Below, in pieces: positions 25,660-37,600 of a DNA stretch of 64,000 nucleotides. Under the pieces are notes generated by a model that searched no databases, was not told where the DNA came from, and saw only the letters and a program-made list of their open reading frames with translations. The DNA lies in NCBI RefSeq assembly GCF_932526225.1, contig NC_064048.1:1105340-1169339 (forward strand), read 5' to 3'. How positions within the stretch are numbered: position 1 is the first letter of the stretch; each line of letters opens with the position of its first letter. The translations under genes were made by a program, and so were the position numbers. The DNA comes from Nematostella vectensis (taxonomy: Eukaryota > Cnidaria > Anthozoa > Actiniaria > Edwardsiidae).

Positions 25660-28600
25660 TATTATTATTATTATTACATTAAAAAAATCGTTATTCGAAA
25701 ATCGTTATTCGAAGAATAAGCAAGGGCCATGTGATTGTACGAGTTTTGTTTGATATTAAGTTTAGCTGATTGGGAAGAATTGTGAAAAATTAATTTGTGG
25801 AAATCTATACTCTTCTATTTTGTCCGTCTAACAGAGGCTTTTTTTATTACCCTGCAAACAGAGACCCTGCTATAAAAGGCTTTTCCCTCTTGTGTTTCTC
25901 GGACTTAAAAGTTGCAGTTTTGGCTAGTCACTCTTTCAGCCCAAATTCAAACAAACAACCAAAACCCAGAGATGCGAATCGGCAAGTACTTAAACAAAGA
26001 GAATTAAAAGCTTTGCTACATTTTACTTGTTTTGTTTGCAAACTAACAGCTTTGGACTGAACCATAGAAGACCGATTGACGTCGGTGCGAAGACGTATGC
26101 ACACACTCAACCCACATGGAAGACTTTCCTGAAGAAACTAGCTTACATATACTTTACGGTCATACTAAAGAATGACCTTAGCGCACCTGTAACGGTCACA
26201 GGCTGATGACAAAGCCCTTTTATAAAACTAGGCTTTAAATGGAAGTTGATCACGGGCAGTATATATATGATCTAAGGATTGCTGTGTTGCTCAAGCACAG
26301 AAAGACCACAAAAAGTTTACAGATGATCCATCCAACCATCTGACGATCGAGTGACACAGAAGTCCCTCCAATAACTCGTAAATGTTTTGCAAGCATTCAT
26401 GAGTTAAAAATGCTCATGTGAACTCCGTATGTAAAGGCTAATGTGAACAGAGCATATTAAGGGCTCATATGAACCCAGCATATAAAGGGCTTATGTGTAC
26501 CCAGCATATAAAGGGCTCATGCGAACCCAGCATGTAAAGGGCTCATGTGAACCCAGTATTTAAAGGGCTCTTGTGAACACAGCATGTAAAGGGCTCATGT
26601 GCACCCAGCATACAAAGGGCTCATGTGAACACAGCATGTAAAGGGCTCATGTGCACCCAGCATACAAAGGGCTCATGTGAACACAGCATATAAAGGGCTC
26701 ATGCGAACCCAGCATGTAAAGGGCTCATGTGAACCCAGCATATAAAGGGCTCATGTGAACCCAGCATATAAAAATTTCAAGCGAATGTCTGGAGAGGAAC
26801 TTACCCTTCTTATCAGGAATAGTGAGTATATGGGGGGAGGCTGCCATGTAATCCACAGAGTTTGATCTCTTCAGGAGAACTTGGACTAAGAAGCATTATA
26901 GACAACCATAACAGAATGCGTAAGTATGTAATCCACAGAGTTTGATCTCTTCAGGAGAACTTGGACTAAGAAGCATTATAGACAACCATAACAGAATGCG
27001 TAAGTATGTAATCCACAGAGTTTGATCTCTTCAGGAGAACTTGGACTAAGAAGCATTATAGACAACCATAACAGAATGCGTAAGTATGTATGGTGCATAC
27101 GACCATGGAATGCTTAGAAGCATAATGCATAAGTTTGGTGCATATGGTCCTGTATTGCTTAATGCTTAATTAGTATAAAGCATACAACACTGTATTACTT
27201 GGTAAGCATAATGAATAAGTATGTCACATACAACCAGGTAATACTTGATACAAACATTGCATTAGTATGTTGTCAAATATGTGAAAGATGTCAAACAAAA
27301 AAACATGTTTGGCAAATATCCACTAAAAAATCCTTATTTTAGGTATGGGTGATGTGTTTACAATGAGCATATAACACAAACAAGACCCTCTCCATTGATT
27401 TTTTATAATAACAAGAAGCTATTCTCTCATTGTTGAAAACGTTAGTCTTAAATATTCAGGGTATATCGTATGTCTGAGGTATATGATACATACTTGCATT
27501 TTTGAGAGTCATGCACCGTTCGTATGAGGGTGACCTGACCACCCCAAGATGTCTCTTCATGTTCTCCACCCTCTGATCAAACACAGCAAGGGCAGGGTCC
27601 GCCTCCTCCCAAGCCGCTAAGATCTTGGTGTCAATAAAACTAGCAAACATTTGTGTCTCTGTGAAGGGTGAAAGGAATGGCAGAAACTGTGTTGGCTGAT
27701 CGGACAGGAAGGAAGCCTTGTCAAAATTCTGCATCTGCTCGCGATTAGAGATCCACTGACCCATATCTTGAGCCGGCTGAATCACAAACGATTCATACTC
27801 CAGTAAAATTTGAGTGAATCGATTGACAAATATCTCCCTTATGGCAGTGTTGAACTCGTTCTCATGCTGCTGTTTGCGAGAGATCTCCTTGGCTGGTTCC
27901 CCATATATAAACATCCGTTCTTCTACACTGAAAGTACTGATTTGGGAATCAGAGGCGGATTTCTCCAAGCTGGAAGCGACAGTAGAGATAGGCGCAATAA
28001 TCCCCGTTCTCTCTGCTATAGCTGCAATAGCTTGCAGCCTAGGGTTTTTAGACATATCTAAACTAGATGCAGACTTGGATTTACTAACTCTGCTCCCAGC
28101 AGACATCCGTCTCGGTCTTACCCTCGAAGGTTTTTCACGTCTTTCAGTTTTCGGAGATGAAGATGGGGATTTCTGCTTTTTAGCTCGTGGTTTGAGCTTT
28201 GGAGAGCCTCGTGGTGAACCACCAGCACTCCCGAACCCACTTTCCTCGTCTGCACTGCTAGTGTTACCATATACATTCTCCCCAAGAGGGATCTCCAGTG
28301 AATTGTCCAGACTATTACCTTCACTGCTGCACCGACTATTGCTAGACAAGGGATTATTGCTCTCTTGGGAGGCAATGTTAAATTTCTCGATGGTTTCTAG
28401 GAGTTCTTCAATAAGGTCCTGTTTGTTGGGGAACTCTGGCAGGTCCTCAGGGCTAAGAACTTTACAGTTATCAATGTCAACAAGACATAGGGATGCCTGA
28501 GAGATAAAAGGACATGAACTTTTAAAACAAACATGGATGGAATGAAAGTCCTGAGAAAGCAACCAAACATTTTCACACACAGCACTTACAAGCTACTGAA

Positions 28601-31600
28601 AACTCTCATCAACAATTTCTAACAGCACTTTCTGGTGTCCATCATTCAAACTAACAAATTCACATATGTTTTTTTATTTGTTAGTGCCTTTTGGAGAGGT
28701 GGCCTGATTAGAAATTATTTTTGTACAAGCTCATAAATCTCTTCAAGGATTTTGAATTATGGAAGTCAGAAGAAGATTTAGCTGGTGGAAATTGGCAGCA
28801 GGATTTCACAGAACATTGAAAACAGTAGTGATTGTGTGCTGCACCTCTGAGGGCAGTTGAAGGTTGGCTTTGAAATCTTCTGAGGCGCAGTACAGGCCCA
28901 TGATGAATGGCACAGGGGCATCAAGGAAGTGCTGCAAGGCTGCAGGGAGGATAGGTACATAGACGTGTTGCCAGATGAACGGGAAAATCAGGGTCACAAC
29001 GCCCTCAGCAACCAACATAAACCGATGAAAACCTGAAAATAGGGAAAGCTCTCAGTTAGATCACAGGCAAAAGCCCCTATACCCTCTCAGCCAGTTCACA
29101 GGCAAAACCCCCTATACTCTCTAAGCCAGTAAACAGGCAAAACCCCCTATACCCTCTCAGCCAGTTCACAGGCAAAAGCCCCTATACTCTCTAAGCCAGT
29201 AAACAGGCAAAACCCCCTATACCCTCTTACCAGTGAACAGGCAAAACCCCCTACACTCTCTAAGCCAGTAAACAGGCAAAACCCCCTACACTCTCTAAGC
29301 CAGTAAACAGGCAAAACCCCCTACACTCTCTAAGCCAGTAAACAGGCAAAACCCCCTACACTCTCTAAGCCAGTAAACAGGCAAAACCCCCTATACCCTC
29401 TTACCAGTGAACCCCCTACACTCTCTAAGCCAGTGAACAGGCAAAACCCCCTATACTCTCTAAGCCAGTGAACAGGCAAAACCCCCTACACTCTCTAAGC
29501 CAGTAAACAGGCAAAACCCCCTATACTCTCTAAGCCAGTGAACAGGCAAAACCCCCTATACCCTCTTACCAGTGAACAGGCAAAACCCCCTATACTCTCT
29601 AAGCCAGTAAACAGGCAAAACCCCCTACACTCTCTAAGCCAGTGAACAGGCAAAACCCCCTACACTCTCTAAGCCAGTAAACAGGCAAAACCCCCTATAC
29701 TCTCTAAGCCAGTGAACAGGCAAAACCCCCTAAACTCTCTAAGCCAGTTCACAGGCAAAACCCCCTATACTCTCTAAGCTAGTTCATAGGCAAAACCCCC
29801 TACACTCTCTAAGCCAGTTCACAGGCAAATCCCCTACACTCTCTAAGCCAGTGAACAGGCAAAACCCCCTATACCTTCTGAGGCAGGTCACAGGCAAAAC
29901 CCCCTATACTCTCTAAGCCAGTTCACAGGCAAAACCCCCTACACTCACTAAGCCAGTTCAAAGGCAAAACCCCCTACACTCTCTAAGCCAGTTCAAAGGC
30001 AAAACCCCCTATACTCTTTAAGCCAGTGAACAGGCAAAACCCCCTACACTCTCTAAGCCAGTGAACAGGCAAAACCCCCTATACTCTATAAGCCAGTTCA
30101 AAGGCAAAACCCCCTACACTCTCTAAGCCAGTTCACAGGCAAAACCCCCTACACACTCTAAGCCAGTGAACAGGCAAAACCCCCTACACTCTCTAAGCCA
30201 GTGAACAGGCAAAACCCCCTATACTCTCTAAGCCAGTGAACAGGCAAAACCCCCTATACTCTCTAAGCCAGTGAACAGGCAAAACCCCCTACACTCTCTA
30301 AGCCAGTTCACAGGCAAAACCCCCTACACTCTCTAAGCCAGTGAACAGGCAAAACCCCCTACACTCTCTAAGCCAGTGAACAGGCAAAACCCCCTACACT
30401 CTCTAAGCCAGTTCAAAGGCAAAACCGACTACAATCTCTAAGCCAGTAAACAGGCAAAACCCCCTATACTCTCTAAGCCAGTAAACAGGCAAAACCCCCT
30501 ATACTCTCTAAGCCAGTTCACAGGCAAAACCCCCTATACTCTCTAAGCCAGTTCACAGGCAAAACCCCCTATACTCTCTAAGCTAGTTCATAGGCAAAAC
30601 CCCCTACACTCTCTAAGCCAGTTCACAGGCAAAACCCCTACACTCTCTAAGCCAGTGAACAGGCAAAACCCCCTACACTCTCTAAGCCAGTAAGCAGGCT
30701 AAACCCCCTACAATCTCTAAGCCAGTTCACAGGCAAAACCCCCTATACCTTCTGAGGCAGGTCACAGGCAAAACCCCCTATACTCTCTAAGCCAGTGAAC
30801 AGGCAAAACCCCCTACACTCTCTAAGCCAGTTCACAGGCAAAACACTCTACACTCTCTAAGCCAGTTCACAGGCAAAACCCCCTATACCTTCTGAGGCAG
30901 GTCACAGGCAAAACCCCCTATACTCTCTAAGCCAGTGAACAGGCAAAACCCCCTACACTCTCTAAGCCAGTTCATAGGCAAAACCCCCTACACTCTCTAA
31001 GCCAGTGAACAGGCAAAACCCCCTACACTCTCTAAGCCAGTGAACAGGCAAAACCCCCTACACTCTCTAAGCCAGGTCACAGGCAAAACCCCCTATACTC
31101 TCTAAGCCAGTGAACAGGCAAAACCCCCTACACTCTCTAAGCCAGTTCACAGGCAAAACCCTCTACACTCTCTAAGCCAGTTCACAGGCAAAACCCCCTA
31201 TACCTTCTGAGGCAGGTCACAGGCAAAACCCCCTATACTCTCTAAGCCAGTGAACAGGCAAAACCCCCTACACTCCCTAAGCCAGTTCACAGGCAAAACC
31301 CCCTATACCTTCTGAGGCAGGTCACAGGCAAAACCCCCTATACTCTCTAAGCCAGTGAACAGGCAAAACCCCCTACACTCTCTAAGCCAGTTCACAGGCA
31401 AAACCCCCTACACTCCCTAAGCCAGTTCACAGGCAAAACCCCCTACACTCTCTAAGCCAGTGAACAGGCAAAACCCCCTACACTCTCTAAGCCAGTGAAC
31501 AGGCAAAACCCCCTACACTCTCTAAGCCAGTAAACAGGCAAAACCCCCTATACTCTCTAAGCCAGTGAACAGGCAAAACCCCCTATACCCTCTTACCAGT

Positions 31601-34600
31601 GAACAGGCAAAACCCCCTATACTCTCTAAGCCAGTAAACAGGCAAAACCCCTTACACTCTCTAAGCCAGTGAACAGGCAAAACCCCCTACACTCTATAAG
31701 CCAGTAAACAGGCAAAACCCCCTATACTCTCTAAGCCAGTTCACAGGCAAAACCCCCTATACTCTCTAAGCCAGTTCACAGGCAAAACCCCCTATACTCT
31801 CTAAGCTAGTTCATAGGCAAAACCCCCTACACTCTCTAAGCCAGTTCACAGGCAAATCCCCTACACTCTCTAAGCCAGTGAACAGGCAAAACCCCCTACA
31901 CTCTCTAAGCTAGTTCATAGGCAAAACCCCCTACACTCCCTAAGCCAGTTCACAGGCAAAACCCTCTACACTCTCTAAGCCAGTTCACAGGCAAAACCCC
32001 CTATACCTTCTGAGGCAGGTCACAGGCAAAACCCCCTATACTCTCTAAGCCAGTGAACAGGCAAAACCCCCTACACTCCCTAAGCCAGTTCACAGGCAAA
32101 ACCCCCTATACCTTCTGAGGCAGGTCACAGGCAAAACCCCCTATACTCTCTAAGCCAGTGAACAGGCAAAACCCCCTACACTCTCTAAGCCAGTTCACAG
32201 GCAAAACCCCCTACACTCCCTAAGCCAGTTCACAGGCAAAACCCCCTACACTCTCTAGGCCAGGTCACAGGCAAAACCCCCTATACTCTCTAATCCAGTT
32301 CAAAGGCAAAACCCCCTACACTCTCTAATCCAGTTCAAAGGCAAAACCCCCTACACTCTCTAAGCTAGTTCACAGGCAAAACCCCCTATACTCTCTAAGC
32401 TAGTTCATAGGCAAAACCCCCTACACTCCCTAAGCCAGTTCACAGGCAAAACCCTCTACACTCTCTAAGCCAGTTCACAGGCAAAACCCCCTATACCTTC
32501 TGAGGCAGGTCACAGGCAAAACCCCCTATACTCTCTAAGCCAGTGAACAGGCAAAACCCCCTACACTCCCTAAGCCAGTTCACAGGCAAAACCCCCTATA
32601 CCTTCTGAGGCAGGTCACAGGCAAAACCCCCTATACTCTCTAAGCCAGTGAACAGGCAAAACCCCCTACACTCTCTAAGCCAGTTCACAGGCAAAACCCC
32701 CTACACTCTCTAAGCTAGTTCACAGGCAAAACCCCCTATACTCTCTAAGCTAGTTCATAGGCAAAACCCCCTACACTCCCTAAGCCAGTTCACAGGCAAA
32801 ACCCTCTACACTCTCTAAGCCAGTTCACAGGCAAAACCCCCTATACCTTCTGAGGCAGGTCACAGGCAAAACCCCCTATACTCTCTAAGCCAGTGAACAG
32901 GCAAAACCCCCTACACTCCCTAAGCCAGTTCACAGGCAAAACCCCCTATACCTTCTGAGGCAGGTCACAGGCAAAACCCCCTATACTCTCTAAGCCAGTG
33001 AACAGGCAAAACCCCCTACACTCTCTAAGCCAGTTCACAGGCAAAACCCCCTACACTCCCTAAGCCAGTTCACAGGCAAAACCCCCTACACTCTCTAGGC
33101 CAGGTCACAGGCAAAACCCCCTATACTCTCTAATCCAGTTCAAAGGCAAAACCCCCTACACTCCCTAAGCCAGTTCACAGGCAAAACCCCCTACACTCTC
33201 TAAGCCAGGTCACAGGCAAAACCCCCTATACTCTCTAAGCCAGTGAACAGGCAAAACCCCCTACACTCTCTAAGCCAGGTCACAGGCAAAACCCCCTATA
33301 CTCTCTAGGCCAGTTCAAAGGCAAAACCCCCTATACTCTCTAAGCCAGTTCACAGGCAAAACCCCCTACACTCCCTAAGCCAGTGAACAGGCAAAACCCC
33401 CTACACTCTCTAAGCCAGTAAACAGGCAAAACCCCCTATACTCTCTAAGCCAGTTCACAGGCAAAACCCCCTATACCCTCTTACCAGTGAACAGGCAAAA
33501 CCCCCTATACTCTCTAAGCCAGTTCACAGGCAAAACCCTCTACACTCTCTAAGCCAGTAAACAGGCAAAACCCCCTACACTCTCTAAGCCAGTAAACAGG
33601 CAAAACTCCCTATACTCTCTAAGCCAGTAAACAGGCAAAACCCCCTACACTCTCTAAGCCAGTGAACAGGCAAAACCCCCTACACTCTCTAAGCCAGTGA
33701 ACAGGCAAAACCCCCTACACTCTCTAAGCCAGTGAACAGGCAAAACCCCCTATACTCTCTAAGCCAGTGAACAGGCAAAACCCCCTATACTCTCTAAGCC
33801 AGTGAACAGGCAAAACCCCCTATACTCTCTAAGCCAGTTCACAGGCAAAACCCCCTACACTCTCTAAGCCAGTGAACAGGCAAAACCCCCTACACTCTCT
33901 AAGCCAGTGAACAGGCAAAACCCCCTACACTCTCTAAGCCAGTGAACAGGCAAAACCCCCTACACTCCCTAAGCCAGTTCACAGGCAAGACCCCCTACAC
34001 TCTCTAAGCCAGTGAACAGGCAAAACCCCCTACACTCTCTAAGCCAGTTCACAGGCAAAACCCCCTACACTCTCTAAGCCAGTGAACAGGCAAAACCCCC
34101 TACACTCTCTAAGCCAGTTCACAGGCAAAAACCCCTATACTCTCTACACCAGTGAACAGGCAAAACCCCCTACACTCTCTAAGCCAGTGAACAGGCAAAA
34201 CCCCCTACACTCTCTAAGCCAGTTCAAAGGCAAAACCCCCTACACTCTCTAAGCCAGTGAACAGGCAAAACCCCCTACACTCTCTAAGCCAGTTCACAGG
34301 CAAAACCCCCTATACTCTCTAAGCCAGTGAACAGGCAAAACCCCCTACACTCTCTAAGCCAGGTCACAGGCAAAATCGCTTATACTCTCTAAGCCAGTTC
34401 AAAGGCAAAACCCCCTACACTCTCTAAGCCAGTTCACAGGCAAAACCCCCTATACTCTCTAAGCCAGGTCACAGGCAAAACCCCTATACCTTCTGAGCCA
34501 GTTCACAGGCAAAACCCCCTACACTCTCTAAGCCAGTTCACAGGCAAAACCCCCTACAATCTCTAAGCCAGTTCACAGGCAAAACCCCCTACACTCTCTA

Positions 34601-37600
34601 AGCCAGTTCACAGGCAAAACCCCCTACACTCTCTAAGCCAGTTCAAAGGCAAAACCCCCTACACTCTCTAAGCCAGTTCACAGGCAAAACCCCCTACACT
34701 CTCTAAGCCAGTGAACAGGCAAAACCCCCTACACTCCCTAAGCCAGTGAACAGGCAAAACCCCCTACACTCTCTAAGCCAGTGAACAGGCAAAACCCCCT
34801 ATACTCTCTAAGCCAGTGAACAGGCAAAACCCCCTACACTCCCTAAGCCAGTGAACAGGCAAAACCCCCTATACCTTCTGAGGCAGGTCACAGGCAAAAC
34901 CCCCTATACTCTCTAAGCCAGTTCACAGGCAAAACCCCCTACACTCTCTAAGCCAGTTCAAAGGCAAAACCCCCTACACTCTCTAAGCCAGTTCAAAGGC
35001 AAAACCCCCTATACTCTCTAAGCCAGTGAACAGGCAAAACCCCCTACACTCTCTAAGCCAGTGAACAGGCAAAACCCCCTATACTCTATAAGCCAGTTCA
35101 AAGGCAAAACCCCCTACACTCTCTAAGCCAGTGAACAGGCAAAACCCCCTATACTCTCTAAGCCAGTGAACAGGCAAAACCCCCTACACTCTCTAAGCCA
35201 GTTCACAGGCAAAACCCCCTACACTCTATAAGCCAGTGAACAGGCAAAACCCCCTATATACCCTCTCTACCAAGATCACATGATTATTCAAGCAATAAAG
35301 AACCAGGGCTCAAAATAGCAGCCGTCTGCGGGCAATAATCAGTGTTTTTTTGTGTGTGCGATACTGAACCGATAGAATGTTCTTACCTTTTTTTAATGGC
35401 TAGCATGATATCCAGGTCTGTGCTTTTTGTGTGCCGAGCACATGCAGCTCATGCATTGTACCATGTTGTGCATGTGTTGTGTCAAATGTTGTGCATGTGC
35501 TGTGTCAAATGTTGTTTCTTGTGTTGTGTCAAATGTTGTGCATGTGCCGTGTCAAATGTTGTGCATGTGTTGTGTCAAATGTTGTGCATGTGCCGTGTCA
35601 AATGTTGTTTCTTGTGTTGTGTCAAATGTTGTGCATGTGCCGTGTCAAATGTTGTTTCTTGTGTTGTGTCAAATGTTGTGCATGTGCCGTGTCAAATGTT
35701 GTTTCTTGTGTTGTGTCAAATGTTGTGCATGTGCCGTGTCAAATGTTGTTTCTTGTGTTGTGTCAAATGTTGTGCATGTGCCGTGTCAAATGTTGTTTCT
35801 TGTGTTGTGTCAAATGTTGTGCATGTGCCGTGTCAAATGTTGTGCATGTGTTGTGTCAAATGTTGTGCATGTGTTGTGTCAAATGTTGTGCATGCGCCGT
35901 GTCAAATGTTGTGCATGTGCCGTGTCAAATGTTGTGCATGTGCCATGTCAAATGTTGTTTCTTGTGTTGTGTCAAATGTTGTGCATGTGCCGTGCCAAAT
36001 GTTGTGCATGTGCCGTGTCAAATGTTGTTTCTTGTGTTGTGTCAAATGTTGTGCATGTGCCGTGTCAAATGTTGTGCATGTGTTGTGTCAAATGTTGTGC
36101 ATGTGCCGTGTCAAATGTTGTTTCTTGTGTTGTGTCAAATGTTGTGCATGTGCCGTGTCAAATGTTGTTTCTTGTGTTGTGTCAAATGTTGTGCATGTGC
36201 CGTGTCAAATGTTGTTTCTTGTGTTGTGTCAAATGTTGTGCATGTGCCGTGTCAAATGTTGTGCATGTGTTGTGTCAAATGTTGTGCATGTGTTGTGTCA
36301 AATGTTGTGCATGCGCCGTGTCAAATGTTGTGCATGTGCCGTGTCAAATGTTGTGCATGTGCCATGTCAAATGTTGTTTCTTGTGTTGTGTCAAATGTTG
36401 TGCATGTGCCGTGCCAAATGTTGTGCATGTGCCGTGTCAAATGTTGTTTCTTGTGTTGTGTCAAATGTTGTGCATGTGCCGTGTCAAATGTTGTGCATGT
36501 GCTGTGTCAAATGTTGTGCATGTGCTGTGTCAAATGTTGTTTCTTGTGTTGTGTCAAATATTAGTTTTATTTTCTGCTGAGTGTTGTGTTCAGTATTGTG
36601 CATGTTTATTCAAAGTTTTGAAAATGTCTAGCTCTTGTGTTGATAATTTGTGCCATATATTGTGCACTTCTGCAGTGTGTTTGTGCTCTGAGTTTTGAGC
36701 TGTATTTTATGTAGAGTGTAGCCTGCATAGCTTTTCTAATAGGGAGAGGGAAGGGGCCTCAGGCAAAAGAACAAATCAGAGCGAGCAGCCAGGAAAGACT
36801 GGGGGGAGGGGAAAGAAGCCTTTTCCCCCTACTCTTCCCTGGCTCACATTTTTTTTTTTTTTTACATATAATACTTACTGTTAGATAGAAGAAGAATCTG
36901 ATGCTCCAATAGGACACAGGTGAACAATTCCACAACATTCTCCACCCCAAGCCAAGAAAACATCTCCTTCAAGGAGTAATCAAACAATGGCAGCTCATTA
37001 GGCCCCGGGCGCTGGCATGTTATGCTTTCCTTAACACAATTAAACCTCATCGTCCTGCCTGGTGGGGGCAGCGGGACCTCATATAACAGATTATAAATGT
37101 ATGATTCAAGAGGCAAAGGCAAGTCTGCTGTCTTGGCAGCATGGTATATCTGCTGTAGGTATGACATTGCCGCAGTAATAAATGGAAGAGGCATTATGAT
37201 GGAAATGCACTTGGAGACCATTAGAGTGTCCTTTTTCATGTCAAAAGTTTTCCTGTTAGACATCTCAACCTCTTGTGTGTACTCAGAGTCTACTTCTGTT
37301 GCTCGCTTTGTTGGACTATCTGCACCAGTGATGACAACAGGAGATTGTGATCTTGCTTTGGTCTTTGATCGTGCCATATGCAGCTCTGCTTCATGCATGG
37401 ATTGGAGCACTTGCATGGCTTTACAAATCTCCTCTTCATCAACAACCTCATAGACTGTAAGGGCACATCCGTAGACACGAGACCCATCCTCACGGGTTAT
37501 AAGGAATGAGTGAAGAGACGGGGAATGGGGTTCTGCTTGCGTTCTGAATGTTAGACCATGGGGGAATGACAGCTGAAACAACACCAAAAGTGACTTCAAA

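Noticed and set aside
27814-28500. 228-codon plus-strand frame
   Set aside because: It is the exact opposite strand of DENND5 exon 5, whose frame is supported by conserved domains.
35342-36698. Cys/Val/Met-rich proteins of 377-423 codons
   Set aside because: All three forward frames are open at once, which is a property of the repeat unit and not of a gene.
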